Positions 19,217-27,822 of a stretch of 27,822 bases of DNA are shown one piece after another. The stretch comes from Acanthaster planci. Lineage: Eukaryota; Echinodermata; Asteroidea; Valvatida; Acanthasteridae. The notes under the pieces are model-generated. The model was not told the origin of the DNA. It saw only the letters and a list, made by a program, of their open reading frames with translations, and did not search any database. Position 1 is the first letter of the stretch. Each line of letters opens with the position of its first letter. The stretch covers positions 4,196 to 32,017 of the forward strand of contig NW_019091721.1 of NCBI RefSeq assembly GCF_001949145.1, in the 5' to 3' direction. The position numbers and the translations under genes were made by a program.

Positions 19217-22200
19217 CTACAAAAGACAAGGAGAAAGGGGAAACAGTTCTCAGCATCTAGATCTACTGCCACGGGAGAGTTCTGCCCTAGGGTCAAGGGT
19301 GATAACTGTGGTTGACTTACACTGACAATTCTAAACCCAGGGAAATTCGAAAATTCCCTCTAAATGACCACTTTTGTCTGTTGTCACAAGCACCTTTGAC
19401 TATGACACAAACGCATGATTCCTGGGTGTAGTAGCAAGAGGAAAGTCTGTGGTTGCACCATCTGAAATCCCTTTTGCGAGTGTGAGGTTCTGAAAAGAAT
19501 CAGGGAACTTGATATTTCAAACAGTGTGCACTATCAGACATTCTCCTGATGATTAACAGAACAAACATTCTTGAACATTGCATCCACCAATTCTTGATTT
19601 TCCCACTCAGAGCCATCATAAAGCTTAGAAGGGGCTTGTGTCTTGTTAACCATGCTGCCGGTTTGAGGTACCTTAGGTTTGTACACATAGCCGGGGTGGC
19701 CGAAATCGGACAAAAGAGCTGGGCCTTGTAACAAAAGACTGTGCCTGCTGGGAATTGCAAACATTTTTCAGTTGTGGAGGAAATCCTTCACTGTTTTGAA
19801 AGATTATACCACTGTTTGTGGCATTCAATGCGAGCGCATTACCACCAGGGACAAAAGTGCTCCAGCGCTGCAGTGATGAGCGATACAATACTGCTGCATG
19901 CTAATCTGGCCCATATTGAAAAGACGACAGGAGAGCACTGTGCCAGTTTCTGGAACAAAAGAAACTCATGCCCACACAATCTGGGCTCTTTTTACAAGGA
20001 GGCAGGCCTGGCCGAAATACTCAGGCATCAATAGATGTTGTCTGTCAGATTAGAGTAGCCACCAGATGGTCACCCAATGGGGTTTAGACATTCATGAAAA
20101 AAATTAGAATTTTTGACGATTTTTGAAAATCAAAGATATTGAAAAATCGTCCTTATGTAGGCACTAAATTTTTAAAAGCACCCAGCAGCAAGAGGTTAAT
20201 CTTCTGTGAAGAAAAAAAATCCCCAGGCAACAACTTCTTATTCAGGTTCTGAACTTAAGATTCTGAGCCCAATATCGACACGCTGCTCTTTAGTTTAGTT
20301 TATCAAATCTGCGCTGGCAGTGACCATGCCAATTGCTGTAAAATCTGAAATTGTACATCGAAATCTTAGCAACGCTGGTACTGAAAAAAGGTCTGGAACC
20401 CACGTATGGCGGCCCCAGTGAAAGACAACGTCATGGTCATGCTCACCTGATAATGGGGCTGTGCGTGTTGCCAACGAGCACTCGGATTGGTGTAAGATCA
20501 ATCGTACTCCAGAACCTGAACAGATATTAACAGACAAATCATGTAACACAAAACTTTAAATACATCGACCAAGAGACTGAAGGATTTTCATTTCTTAACT
20601 CGATCACAATAAGACGAAGAGGGCTGGTGTTGTTCTTCAAGAGTCAAGCAAGATGTCAGGCCACAAGTGTGACAACGCAGGTTGCGTAATGGTAAAATGA
20701 GTAGAGTTTCTTTCAGTGTAGTCGGAGGGCTTGCAACTTGACTTTTGGGACTGGGTGACTTGTGACGGACCTGTGCTGGCTTCATCACAGCCCCTCTTGG
20801 TTCAGATAACAACTGCTGGCCCACCTAAGCTGCTCATTGTTTCCTCCTGCTTGGAACCACTGGTCTTACTACTCTGGCATGGCTTGGTAGCTGCTCTTCA
20901 CTCCAGTAATGAGAATGTTACCAACCTGATGACTCCATCTTCGCAGCCGGCCACCAGCGAGTTAACGGCAATGCCCTCAGGGGCATTGGAGAATGCTAAG
21001 CAGTGGACTTCGCTGTCGCAGAGTCGTCTGGAAACGAGGCTAGTGTTGATGGTCCATAGGCTGACACTACTGCCTCCATCAGCTGGGAATGTAACAAATT
21101 ATTTACAATTAACCGGAAACCGGAGTGTGAAGTAACTCTGAAAAGCTTCCTGAATGAGTGAAATACTGAACTGTATACAGCAACAACTTTTTACTCTAAG
21201 TCTTCTTTTACATAAAAGGGGAGAAAATTCTGATTAATTAACCACATTAACCTCTTCATAACTGGGGGAGACTTCTCTCCGGATAATCAAGAAGTCTTGG
21301 TGAGTGACACATTCAACCTACCCATTCCTGTGGATATTGCAATGTCACCAGACACATCACTGACTGTCACAGCCGTTACACCATTGGCGTCACGGTAAAC
21401 ATCGCCATCACAGAGCGCTCGGATGTAACATAGTCTGTGTCAAAAGCCAAGACACAAGCAAGTTAGTTCCTGTTCATCATTAAGAACAGTATCCTTGTTC
21501 TTAATCAAAATTTTTGAACTTTCTGAAATTTGTTCTCAAGCAGTCAGCGCTCTGTCTGGTCTATCTGATGCACACTGATTAAAAATCTTCAAGTTTCCAT
21601 CAGCTGTACTTTCACACTTCAATTGGGCTCTAAATTACTTCAACAGGCTAAACCGAGGACAGATCATTACTGAAGTGGTACTGTACTCAAGTGCATGTCA
21701 CATGTATTCTTAACCACTTCCTGCCGGAGGGCACGTCAACGAGATCTTGCTTAACGCATATACAGGCATGACTGTGTAAATCCCTATTTGTTTTGTATAC
21801 CCACACAAAAAGTCAGAGAAGTCTGTGGGGGTGAACCATGTGCTGTACTTGAGCTTACTAGGCGCTTGGCGCGGCCTGTTGAAGTGTCAGATATCACTCT
21901 TTGGGTGCAACCCAGGGTTTTGAACGATAAAGTACAAAATTCTGTTTAAATGACTCCTCTCCTGCCAATCAGTATCTTGTGGCTATTGGCAGTATACCAG
22001 AAGCTGTCCATTATATCTTGGCTTTTCTGGAAGTCAAAAGTTGTGGCCAAAGATAAGGTCATCCGCAAGTGGTTAATTTAAAGTGTAGCAGCAATGAATT
22101 TTTCTAACACCCAATTTTTCAACTCTTCTTCAGTTTTTGAAAATATTTGACATCCCTTTTCAGTCAAATGCATTAAAAAGCATTGCAATTTTAAATACGT

Positions 22201-25200
22201 TAGAAAAAAATTGCCCATGCTTTCCTGGACAACTGAGGGCCATATTGCTGTGACATCCAGGTAAGACATGTTTTGCTGCACGAGTTTTTCTGTTCATATT
22301 GTGTATCCAAACTTAACTCAATGAAAACAGTTCTGAGAAAGAGGTTGAATGCTTGCTTACTGCTATGTACTTAAACAACAATGAACCACCCAAGAAAAGA
22401 AATTGAGGTCAGCAAAATCTTTAAAAAGTCATTTTTTTGTGTGTATAAACCAGTGCAACATTGAGATCCACTTTGGGGATGACATCACAGTTTTGCTCAT
22501 GAATTGGAAAATCTCATTAGCATAAAAATCATAAAGGCAGCAAAATGCCCTTCAATTAAAATAGTGAAACAAAATTGAAAATGCGGTTAACAGAGACATA
22601 AAGGTTCCGTTTGGAAGTTTGCATTAGAAAATTGCATTGCAGCTCCCCTTTAAGGCACATGTGCATTTGGAGACTCACGTCATCCTACCGACATAAAAGG
22701 CACACCCACACGAGCATTGTTCCATTACAGAAATGGTTCCCAACTCCACACGCTGGATCAGCCTGTAATGATTACCCCTACACCAACCACACAAGAAAAG
22801 AAACCCTTGAGACGTTGGCCTGTTTACCTGTTAAGGTCCCAGATGATGCAGGTACCGTCCTGACTAGAACTGACCATGATGCTGTAGGCCCGGCTGACAC
22901 AGAGACTGTTGATGCAGGCTGTGTGGCCGAAGAGCTGAACAGCCGCACCTACAACCTCGATGTTGCATTGCTAGATGGCGCAAAAGAAAAGAGAGGATTT
23001 CAGAGCAAAAAATTTACAAGAGAAATACTTTTTGAAAGCGGCAACGGTATTTTAATATTTCTAATTCTTACAGTTCTTTCACTTCTGGTTAATGGTATAA
23101 GTTCTTGTATTTGACATCAATGTTGGTTCTGATGTGTACTCCAGTGTCGGTCTCAGATACAGACATAGCTATTGGTTTGAGATTAGCTTCCAATTTTGGT
23201 TCCTGTTCTGGCAAGGGTTCTGATTAACGTTTTTGGAAGTGGTGGACACTTTGGCACTGGTACCTACTCTGCCACCTGTCCTCGTTCTCATACTGATTAA
23301 AGCTTAACTGGTAAGGTTTGCGGTCCAGTTCAGATTGGCTCTATTCTCAGTTTGGATTGTGTGATTTTGAACAAGATTTTGGCTCATAATTCTGATTTGA
23401 TTTGTGTATTTTGGGGGGGGGTTGTTGGCTAGCCCTTGTAGAGGTCTCAACAGGAACATTACTGATGCCAGAATGATGGACCACTAGTTAACTAGGCAAT
23501 GGTCAAACACAATGTCTGTTCCAACAGTCGGGCTCTTTCACCTCTGCGGTCCGGGCTCAATTCCCAGCACGGTCCACAAGTGGACTGATTTCTCAGTCCC
23601 GACCTGATTCCACGGATTTTACCTAGAACATTCTTCTGGGGTTTTCCTCCCACCTCTAAAACTGTAACTCCTTCTCAATGACACGTTTCTTCAGATTTCC
23701 TTTGTTTTATTACCAGAAATGCTTAAGAATAAAAATGTTACTCTACTGAATATGACTGTAAACAGTTTCTTTTCAAGGATGAGGAAAAGGGGCAAACGGC
23801 AAATGAGCTAACCTTGTCTGGGTTGTAGCGGGTTGGATACGCTGTGATTATGCCTGACATTGCACCGATGAAAAGAAGTCTGCAGTCAGACACCGAGCTG
23901 CAACACGTGATCTGCAACACAAAAAGAACACAACCAAAATGCATGAAAACAAAGTCAGGGTCTACGAATCTCCATGGCAACAATCCCTTGTGCTCCAATT
24001 TTCCTCACTCAAAATATCTGTGACCTTTGCGAGAAATCCTTTGAAAGTGTGTGACTGATGGAGATATTTTCTGTCTACAAAGTTCTCATGTTGACAAACT
24101 TTCGTGGGCACTGCAAACTTGAGAGTTGCAGCTGGTATCCACCGAAATGCGAAGCAATTGAGTGGTGCCCGTCATGGGTCCTTTGCAAAGTTAAACAGGG
24201 AGACTCCACCTGTAGCCTGTAGATCTAACAGATTTCAAAATAAAAGCTCCGCTACCTACACAGTAACGACCCACAAGGTGTGTTCTAGCATGAACAGACT
24301 CGCTTTGGTTCAATCATGTCGATTCTGAACACAGAGCGAGGGTGTGTGGTACCCTGCTTCTGTTATATGGTAGCAGATACAACAGCCTTGGTACCAGCCA
24401 GAGTAAGATCACTCTGTATATGAGCAATGTACAGTTTAGACAAAGTTTAGCACCAAGAGTTTACAGGGCATGAAAACGGCAGAAACCCGAATTTAATTTT
24501 GATTTTGTGGGAATGATCAAATTAGCAGGTACATTTTCTCTCCTAACTTGCCGCACTGTAATCAGTGGATGATTCAGTTTGCATGATCCTTATCAAAATC
24601 ATCTGCATGCAGTCGGAGACAACATGACACTCTCTGGGTTACCTTATCTGTGGGTGTGGCATGCAGGAGGTTCAAAGGGAGGGACTTGCGCCTTATTTGT
24701 ACCCTCAGGATGGCATCTGGGTGGCCCCAGCTGACGATTCCTGACCACTTGATGTCGACCGCATTCATGCTGCTCACCCCTGCACAGGTTAAAGTTGCCC
24801 ATCTAAGTTATTTAGACAGAATTTTTCCGCTCAAAACAATTTGACAGGATTCACTAGAAAACCTGCTTTTCTGAAACCACTTACTTAAAAATAATTGGAT
24901 AATTTAAACTTGTATTACTGTCAAAAGCTTGCCACTATTTGCATGCAAGTCAAGGGCCAGGTAAAAACTTGCCAAAAGGTAGTGGCTAAAAACAGGACTT
25001 CCAAACAAGGCAAGATATAGCAAGCCAAATGTTCACATAATACTTAACACCCACAGACACTGATTTGTACAATATGTGCGTGCTATGCCTTACAGGAACT
25101 TTCTAATCTACAATTCTCTGAAGCCCCGCCCATGTTTGCTGTCCTGCTGTACCGTGGCCAAGTTCAGGCTCAACAAACTGTCTGTTTCTACAGATTTTAA

Positions 25201-27566
25201 AAAAAAATGGTGCATGTGTACAAAACACATTGAAGAATAGGGTGCATAAAGGATCTGCCATGAGGCCCAGGGAATGGTCGGTGTTTTTACCCATTAGCCG
25301 CTCCCTATGAACATACATGTAGATCACCTGATCATGTGCAAGTGGTTACAAGTGAAAACTACTTCAAACATGGCCTATGAATGCACATCATCTGGAAGTA
25401 CATGCTCACAGCTGTGACTGGTCTAGTACCCTGAAGTCAATGTGTCCGTACCTCTCTCTTTACTGTACATCAAGAGCAGGCACAGGTGTTGCGCCACCCC
25501 ACAGACGTCGCCCGTGGGCAATGGGATCAGCGTGGTCAGGGGAACCGGAAAGTGCTTCTTGTATCGGATCACCGGATCAGGTCCCGATGCCGAGCCGAGG
25601 TAGTTGCCCCATCTCATGCCCTTGACTGTGTTTACAGGTGCCTGAACGGAGAGACACATCAGAACAGTACGGTAATTATTTGCAAGGCCAGAGCTGCGAA
25701 AACTTCACTGAAACAGAGGCCTAGTATTAAGTGCCTGCAATGCTAAGAATACGGATAGCTTTAAGAGTCTGCTTGAGTATGAGAACAGGAGTTTGGGATA
25801 GTTGGTTCTTGACCTCCAACAACTCGACTTCATGAGAAATGTACACTCACACAGTGTTTGAGAGCCTAAGACAAAAAATTGAGAAGCTTGCGCAGGTGGG
25901 ATTCGAACCTATGACCAGATGCCAAAATGGACGTCTTTCCAGCAAGTCACTCCTGTGCATAAAATGGGTCAAGGATGGTTCAGTATTGTCTAAGTTGCAG
26001 CTGAAGTTAAAGCATGCCATAAGAGAAAATCCATAATTTTCTAAATACCAGAGAGAAGTGAGCCTCCAATACTTTTATTAATCACATAAAATCTGACCAC
26101 ATGCCAAAACACGAATCTTACAGCCATTTTTTTCATTAAATATTTTTATAGTTTGCATTAGAAAGCAGGAACGCAACTGGGCTCCTTGTTTGCAAGTATC
26201 ACCCAGTCAGGCAGCTTAATGAAAATTGACATTATGTGGGTGAAAAAGTAAAACGTGGAGGGGTTCGAATTGATGCAAACTTTGCATGGCTCTCACAGGG
26301 TATTTATCTCAAAAGTGGCTCTGGCAACTTCCCAACTATTTCATCGGACTATTTCACAAATGGCGTTGGATTTGACATGGTTGAAATTTTTGCCAATTAC
26401 ATCCAGTCCCGTCCTACCAGTATGTTGCTGGCCTCGGGGCCCGTGTTGGCCTTGGTGGGCGGCCGTTGGCTCAGGCCAGCCAGAATGCCCACAGAGCCGA
26501 TGGCAAAGTTGTCGGGGACAAAGCTGTCGTGCTCCACGCGGGAGGGGTGGTAGTTGACAAAGAGCTGCTTGGGGGTCTGGCCGTAGGTCTTGATCATCGT
26601 CTCCACGGCTCGCTGCTTGACAGGATCCTTGATGGCAGTGGTGTCGATGCCAAAGTACGTCTGGAGATTGATAGAAATTCAATATAAAGTTGGTCCCATA
26701 TTCACCACATTCAAAACCACTGTGGGAACTATGATCCCATCTCAATTTAATATAGATGTTGGACTAATATATCCTTACAGTTTTCTCCAAAAAGATTCTT
26801 CAGTAAACACAGGTGAAAGGCAGCCTTTTAGCTTTTTGTGTTGGGGTATACAGGTTTCAGGCAATATATTGATTTACTACTAAAACAAATTCTAAAGTCC
26901 GTCAGCATTTTTAGAAAAAAATCTCTAAAGTGAACCCCCCATCAAAAGACCAACTTGATTAAAGGTCTTCCTTCCTTATTAAGACAATTTTTGTTTTATT
27001 TCCGTGAAAATTTCTGACTTATGACTGCACAATGCACAACCATTTTGAACATTGCCAGACTGCAAGTTATGAGTAAGCTGTCAACAGTTTACCCATCAAC
27101 CTCCAGCAGAAATTTCTGAGATCACTTTAAAAATGGACGTAAAATTTCAGTCAACCAAACCCTATATCAATTCATTTTGAACTTTGACGCGTAAAAGCCA
27201 ACCTCAAAACACCATCACTTCTTCTATATGGCTCTCAGGCCCTTTCCAACTACGTCATGCTTCTCAAAGGTCTAGGTTCAGCCTCATCTGCATCCTCTTT
27301 GCACATGTTAATTTATCGATTGGGCCCAGACCAATATTTAGAACTCACTGCAGGGTGGAAGACGTTGATGGAATCCACGGCCAGCGACCCCTGCTGTTTG
27401 ACCCCAAATACCAGGTCCACCCAGGCATGCAGGAACTTGGAGGCGTAGACCGACTCCAGGGCCTGACGGTGGATCAAGACAAAGAGTCGTGCACTGCCAT
27501 TGGCCCAAGGTGGTAGAATTACATCATCGACGTGGGCCCCGGACTGACGGATGCCAAAGTTGTAGC
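19042..27566 (-). CDS. LYST: LYST, lysosomal trafficking regulator (3' part: BEACH and WD40 exons)
   Basis: Joined exons in coding order: 27566-27349, 26660-26418, 25641-25452, 24779-24643, 23911-23813, 22970-22828, 21434-21322, 21082-20926, 20515-20447, 19216-19042. All are GT-AG with matching phases (1544 nt, about 513 residues, TGA). Seen: a BEACH core ([35 protein letters not shown] then [30 protein letters not shown]), then WD40 blades ([73 protein letters not shown]). The order and linker motifs match vertebrate LYST more closely than NBEA, LRBA, NSMAF or WDFY3. Known of the family: very large cytosolic BEACH proteins that control size and fission/fusion of lysosomes and related organelles; human loss causes Chediak-Higashi syndrome. 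The N-terminal region and PH-like domain lie beyond the right edge. The C-terminal tail is divergent. Confidence 0.94.
19217..20446 (-). other. LYST last intron
   Basis: Contains the TTAA-flanked MITE at 19646-20199. The remainder has no recognisable feature. Confidence 0.75.
19646..20199 (-). mobile_element. piggyBac-type MITE, copy 4 (opposite orientation)
   Basis: Bounded by TTAA at 19646-19649 and 20196-20199. On the - strand it starts TTAACCTCTTGCTGCTGGG and ends CCGGCAGCATGGTTAA. Its complement shares with copies 2 and 3 the strings CTAATCTGACAG, GCCTGAGTATT, TTTTGTTACAAGGCCCAGCT and TTGTCCGATTTCGG. It lies in the LYST last intron. Confidence 0.8.
20447..20515 (-). CDS. LYST: LYST small exon: WD40 strand
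   Basis: The acceptor is TATCTGTTCAG and the donor ATCAG|GTGAGC; 69 nt, phase 2 to 2. It encodes [15 protein letters not shown] and ends HSPIIS, joining directly to LAFTND in the last exon. It is too short for an ORF scan and was found by extending the frame and phase. Confidence 0.92.
20516..20925 (-). other. LYST intron
   Basis: Intron of 410 bp between the last two blades. Nothing is seen beyond splice signals. Confidence 0.75.
20926..21082 (-). CDS. LYST: LYST exon: WD40 blade
   Basis: The acceptor is CATTCCCAG and the donor ATCAG|GTTGGT; phase goes from 1 to 2. It encodes [40 protein letters not shown] and CEDGVIR, collinear with human LYST. Confidence 0.93.
21322..21434 (-). CDS. LYST: LYST exon: WD40 blade
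   Basis: The acceptor is TTGACACAG and the donor ATGG|GTAGGT; phase goes from 2 to 1. It encodes [11 protein letters not shown], then [19 protein letters not shown]. The GH of the usual repeat is not evident ([11 protein letters not shown] in its place). Confidence 0.9.
21710..22076. mobile_element. piggyBac-type MITE, copy 5 (367 bp)
   Basis: Begins TTAACCACTTCCTGCCGG and ends CCGCAAGTGGTTAA, so the ends are inverted repeats flanked by TTAA. The first 16-17 bases match copy 2, but the interior is mostly different. It belongs to the same terminal family with a different internal sequence. Confidence 0.8.
22080..22580 (-). repeat. Interspersed repeat family R, copy 2
   Basis: The complement of this region matches 11790-12270 collinearly, with a near-exact 25-base core (complement near 22475-22501) and a second shared string AAAGGGATGTCA. 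It directly abuts the TTAA element ending at 22076. Boundaries are approximate. Confidence 0.65.
22828..22970 (-). CDS. LYST: LYST exon: WD40 blade (GH...WD)
   Basis: The acceptor GCGCCATCTAG follows a pyrimidine tract; the donor is AACAG|GTAAAC. Phase goes from 0 to 2. It encodes [20 protein letters not shown] and [13 protein letters not shown], a complete GH-to-WD repeat. The acceptor is the only one I see that keeps the frame open. Confidence 0.93.
22971..23812 (-). other. LYST intron with SINE-like element
   Basis: Holds the SINE-like segment at about 23517-23670. From about 23110 to 23400 there are loosely repeated GGTTCTGAT/TTTGGTT words without a clean period. Confidence 0.65.
23517..23670 (+). 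repeat. tRNA-derived SINE-like element
   Basis: CTCTGCGGTCCGGGCTCAATTCCCAG resembles the T-arm/box B region of tRNA-derived SINEs (consensus GGTTCGANTCC), here split as CTCTGCGGTCC then GGGCTCAATTCCCAG. About 85 bases further, GGGGTTTTCCTCCCACC resembles a central word common in invertebrate SINEs. Box A is not clear and the ends are not defined. The family assignment is from memory. Confidence 0.45.
23813..23911 (-). CDS. LYST: LYST exon: WD40 region
   Basis: The acceptor is TGTGTTGCAG and the donor GACAAG|GTTAGC; it has 33 codons, phase 0 at both ends. It encodes [20 protein letters not shown] then [13 protein letters not shown]. Confidence 0.92.
23912..24642 (-). other. LYST intron
   Basis: Intron of 731 bp. 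No coding or repeat structure is recognised. Confidence 0.7.
24643..24779 (-). CDS. LYST: LYST exon: WD40 region
   Basis: The acceptor is CCTGTGCAG and the donor GATAAG|GTAACC; phase goes from 1 to 0. It encodes [20 protein letters not shown] and [11 protein letters not shown], one of the clearest LYST-type matches in the window. Confidence 0.94.
24780..25451 (-). other. LYST intron
   Basis: Intron of 672 bp. No structure is recognised apart from a few ACATGTA motifs near 25315. Confidence 0.7.
25452..25641 (-). CDS. LYST: LYST exon: end of BEACH / start of WD40 region
   Basis: The acceptor is CCGTTCAG and the donor AGAG|GTACGG; phase goes from 0 to 1. It encodes [19 protein letters not shown], a variable loop, and [11 protein letters not shown], matching the LYST-specific segment before the WD repeats. 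Confidence 0.94.
25642..26417 (-). other. LYST intron with tRNA-like fragment
   Basis: Contains the tRNA-like sequence at 25889-25959. The rest is unremarkable. Confidence 0.7.
25889..25959 (-). pseudogene. Decayed tRNA-like sequence (tRNA pseudogene or SINE head)
   Basis: On the - strand, 71 nt begin TGCACAGG and end CCTGCGCA, giving seven of eight pairs in an acceptor-like stem. GGTTCGAATCC, a perfect box B, sits at the expected distance from the 3' end. The T-stem has mismatches, the D-arm is not recognisable and the anticodon stem does not fold. It is therefore not a working tRNA gene. It could be the 5' part of a tRNA-derived SINE. Confidence 0.45.
26418..26660 (-). CDS. LYST: LYST exon: BEACH domain, middle
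   Basis: The acceptor is ATCTCCAG and the donor ATACTG|GTAGGA; it has 81 codons, phase 0 at both ends. It begins TYFGID, completing NVFHPATYFG across the junction, then [20 protein letters not shown] and QLF. It continues into a poorly conserved stretch ending EASNIL. Confidence 0.95.
26661..27348 (-). other. LYST intron
   Basis: Intron of 688 bp separating NVFHPA from TYFG within the BEACH domain. No further feature is seen. Confidence 0.7.
27349..27566 (-). CDS. LYST: LYST exon: BEACH domain, N-terminal core
   Basis: The acceptor ATTCCCAG is read leftward and the donor is CCTGCA|GTGAGT. It starts with two bases of a split codon, then [41 protein letters not shown] and NVFHPA. These are diagnostic BEACH motifs. 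Confidence 0.95.
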
Positions 27567-27822
27567 CTGGGAATGACAACATCTTATTCATTATTCTACA
27601 CCGGTGAGTTAACCACCATGAGTACAAAAACTCTGACTTAAATGAAAGGTGCTCTGTCATGAGTACGTATGTAGGTTCTTGGCCATAAGTATAAGACAGC
27701 TATGAGACAAGTATGGGAGCTTTGTGGCAGGTACGAGTACCTGCACTTTGAAAACGGTGTGAATGGTATGCCATAAGTAAGAGTGCTTTACAGTACCAGA
27801 ATGAGTTTGAGTACGATTTTTA
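27567..27822 (-). other. LYST intron, partial at window edge
   Basis: Loose repeats of GAGTACG and CCATAAGTA words (for example 27683 and 27771) and a palindrome CAGGTACGAGTACCTG at about 27728-27743. The preceding LYST exon, expected to encode the start of BEACH, is beyond the edge. Confidence 0.6.

Larger units (their letters stand above)
21435..22827 (-). other. LYST intron with two repeats
   Basis: Contains a TTAA-flanked element (21710-22076) and family R repeat copy 2 (about 22080-22580). No exon is seen. Confidence 0.75.

Noticed and set aside
22611-23114. 167-codon + strand open frame
   Set aside because: It is antisense to the LYST exon at 22828-22970, and its sequence follows from that exon.
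26341-26745. 134-codon - strand open frame in an alternative frame
   Set aside because: Overlaps the LYST BEACH exon at 26418-26660 in the wrong frame.
1-27822. CRISPR arrays, bacterial operons, defence systems or an intact autonomous transposon
   Set aside because: The repeats are not evenly spaced with unique spacers, genes are intron-split metazoan genes, and no transposase, reverse transcriptase or nuclease motif was recognised in any frame.

Overview
This window is animal nuclear DNA. It holds two protein-coding genes in convergent (tail-to-tail) orientation, both split by many GT-AG introns. I joined exons by hand, using splice signals, intron phase and remembered similarity to the vertebrate proteins. 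Nothing prokaryotic is present, and I see no CRISPR array, operon or intact autonomous transposon. The organism is probably a marine invertebrate: introns are short to medium, TTAA-flanked MITEs and SINE-like tRNA-derived repeats are present, and ACATGTACATGT-type motifs are frequent. An invertebrate deuterostome such as a cephalochordate would fit, but that is a weak inference. One unresolved base (n) lies at 1453.

Left gene (+ strand, 1202-14429): STIP1/Hop, the TPR co-chaperone that links Hsp70 to Hsp90. Twelve coding exons join without a frame break into 558 codons plus a stop (human STIP1 has 543 residues). They give TPR1-DP1-linker-TPR2A-TPR2B-DP2, with every carboxylate-clamp position I can place conserved. 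Only the tiny first coding exon, which carries the start codon, is unassigned. It lies in 1-1200 or to the left of the window.

Middle (14430-19041): about 4.6 kb without a coding exon. It must contain the 3' UTRs of both genes and their facing polyadenylation sites. A degenerate tandem repeat of roughly 20 bp lies at 17464-17562.

Right gene (- strand, 27566 down to 19042): the 3' part of LYST, the lysosomal trafficking regulator. Ten exons, all in frame, encode about 513 residues: most of the BEACH domain, then the WD40 propeller and a C-terminal tail that differs from the vertebrate one. The 5' part of the gene (long N-terminal region, PH-like domain, start of BEACH) lies beyond the right edge.

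Introns and flanks carry many small repeats. These are a 16-17 bp minisatellite at the left edge, two long foldback elements, five MITE copies with TTAA ends (at least four with recognisable piggyBac-type CCNCTT termini), an interspersed repeat present once in each gene in opposite orientation, an 88 bp tandem duplication, a SINE-like element and a decayed tRNA-like fragment. The two genes have no obvious functional link. The window reads as an ordinary metazoan locus with an informative set of non-autonomous mobile elements, not as a new biological system.
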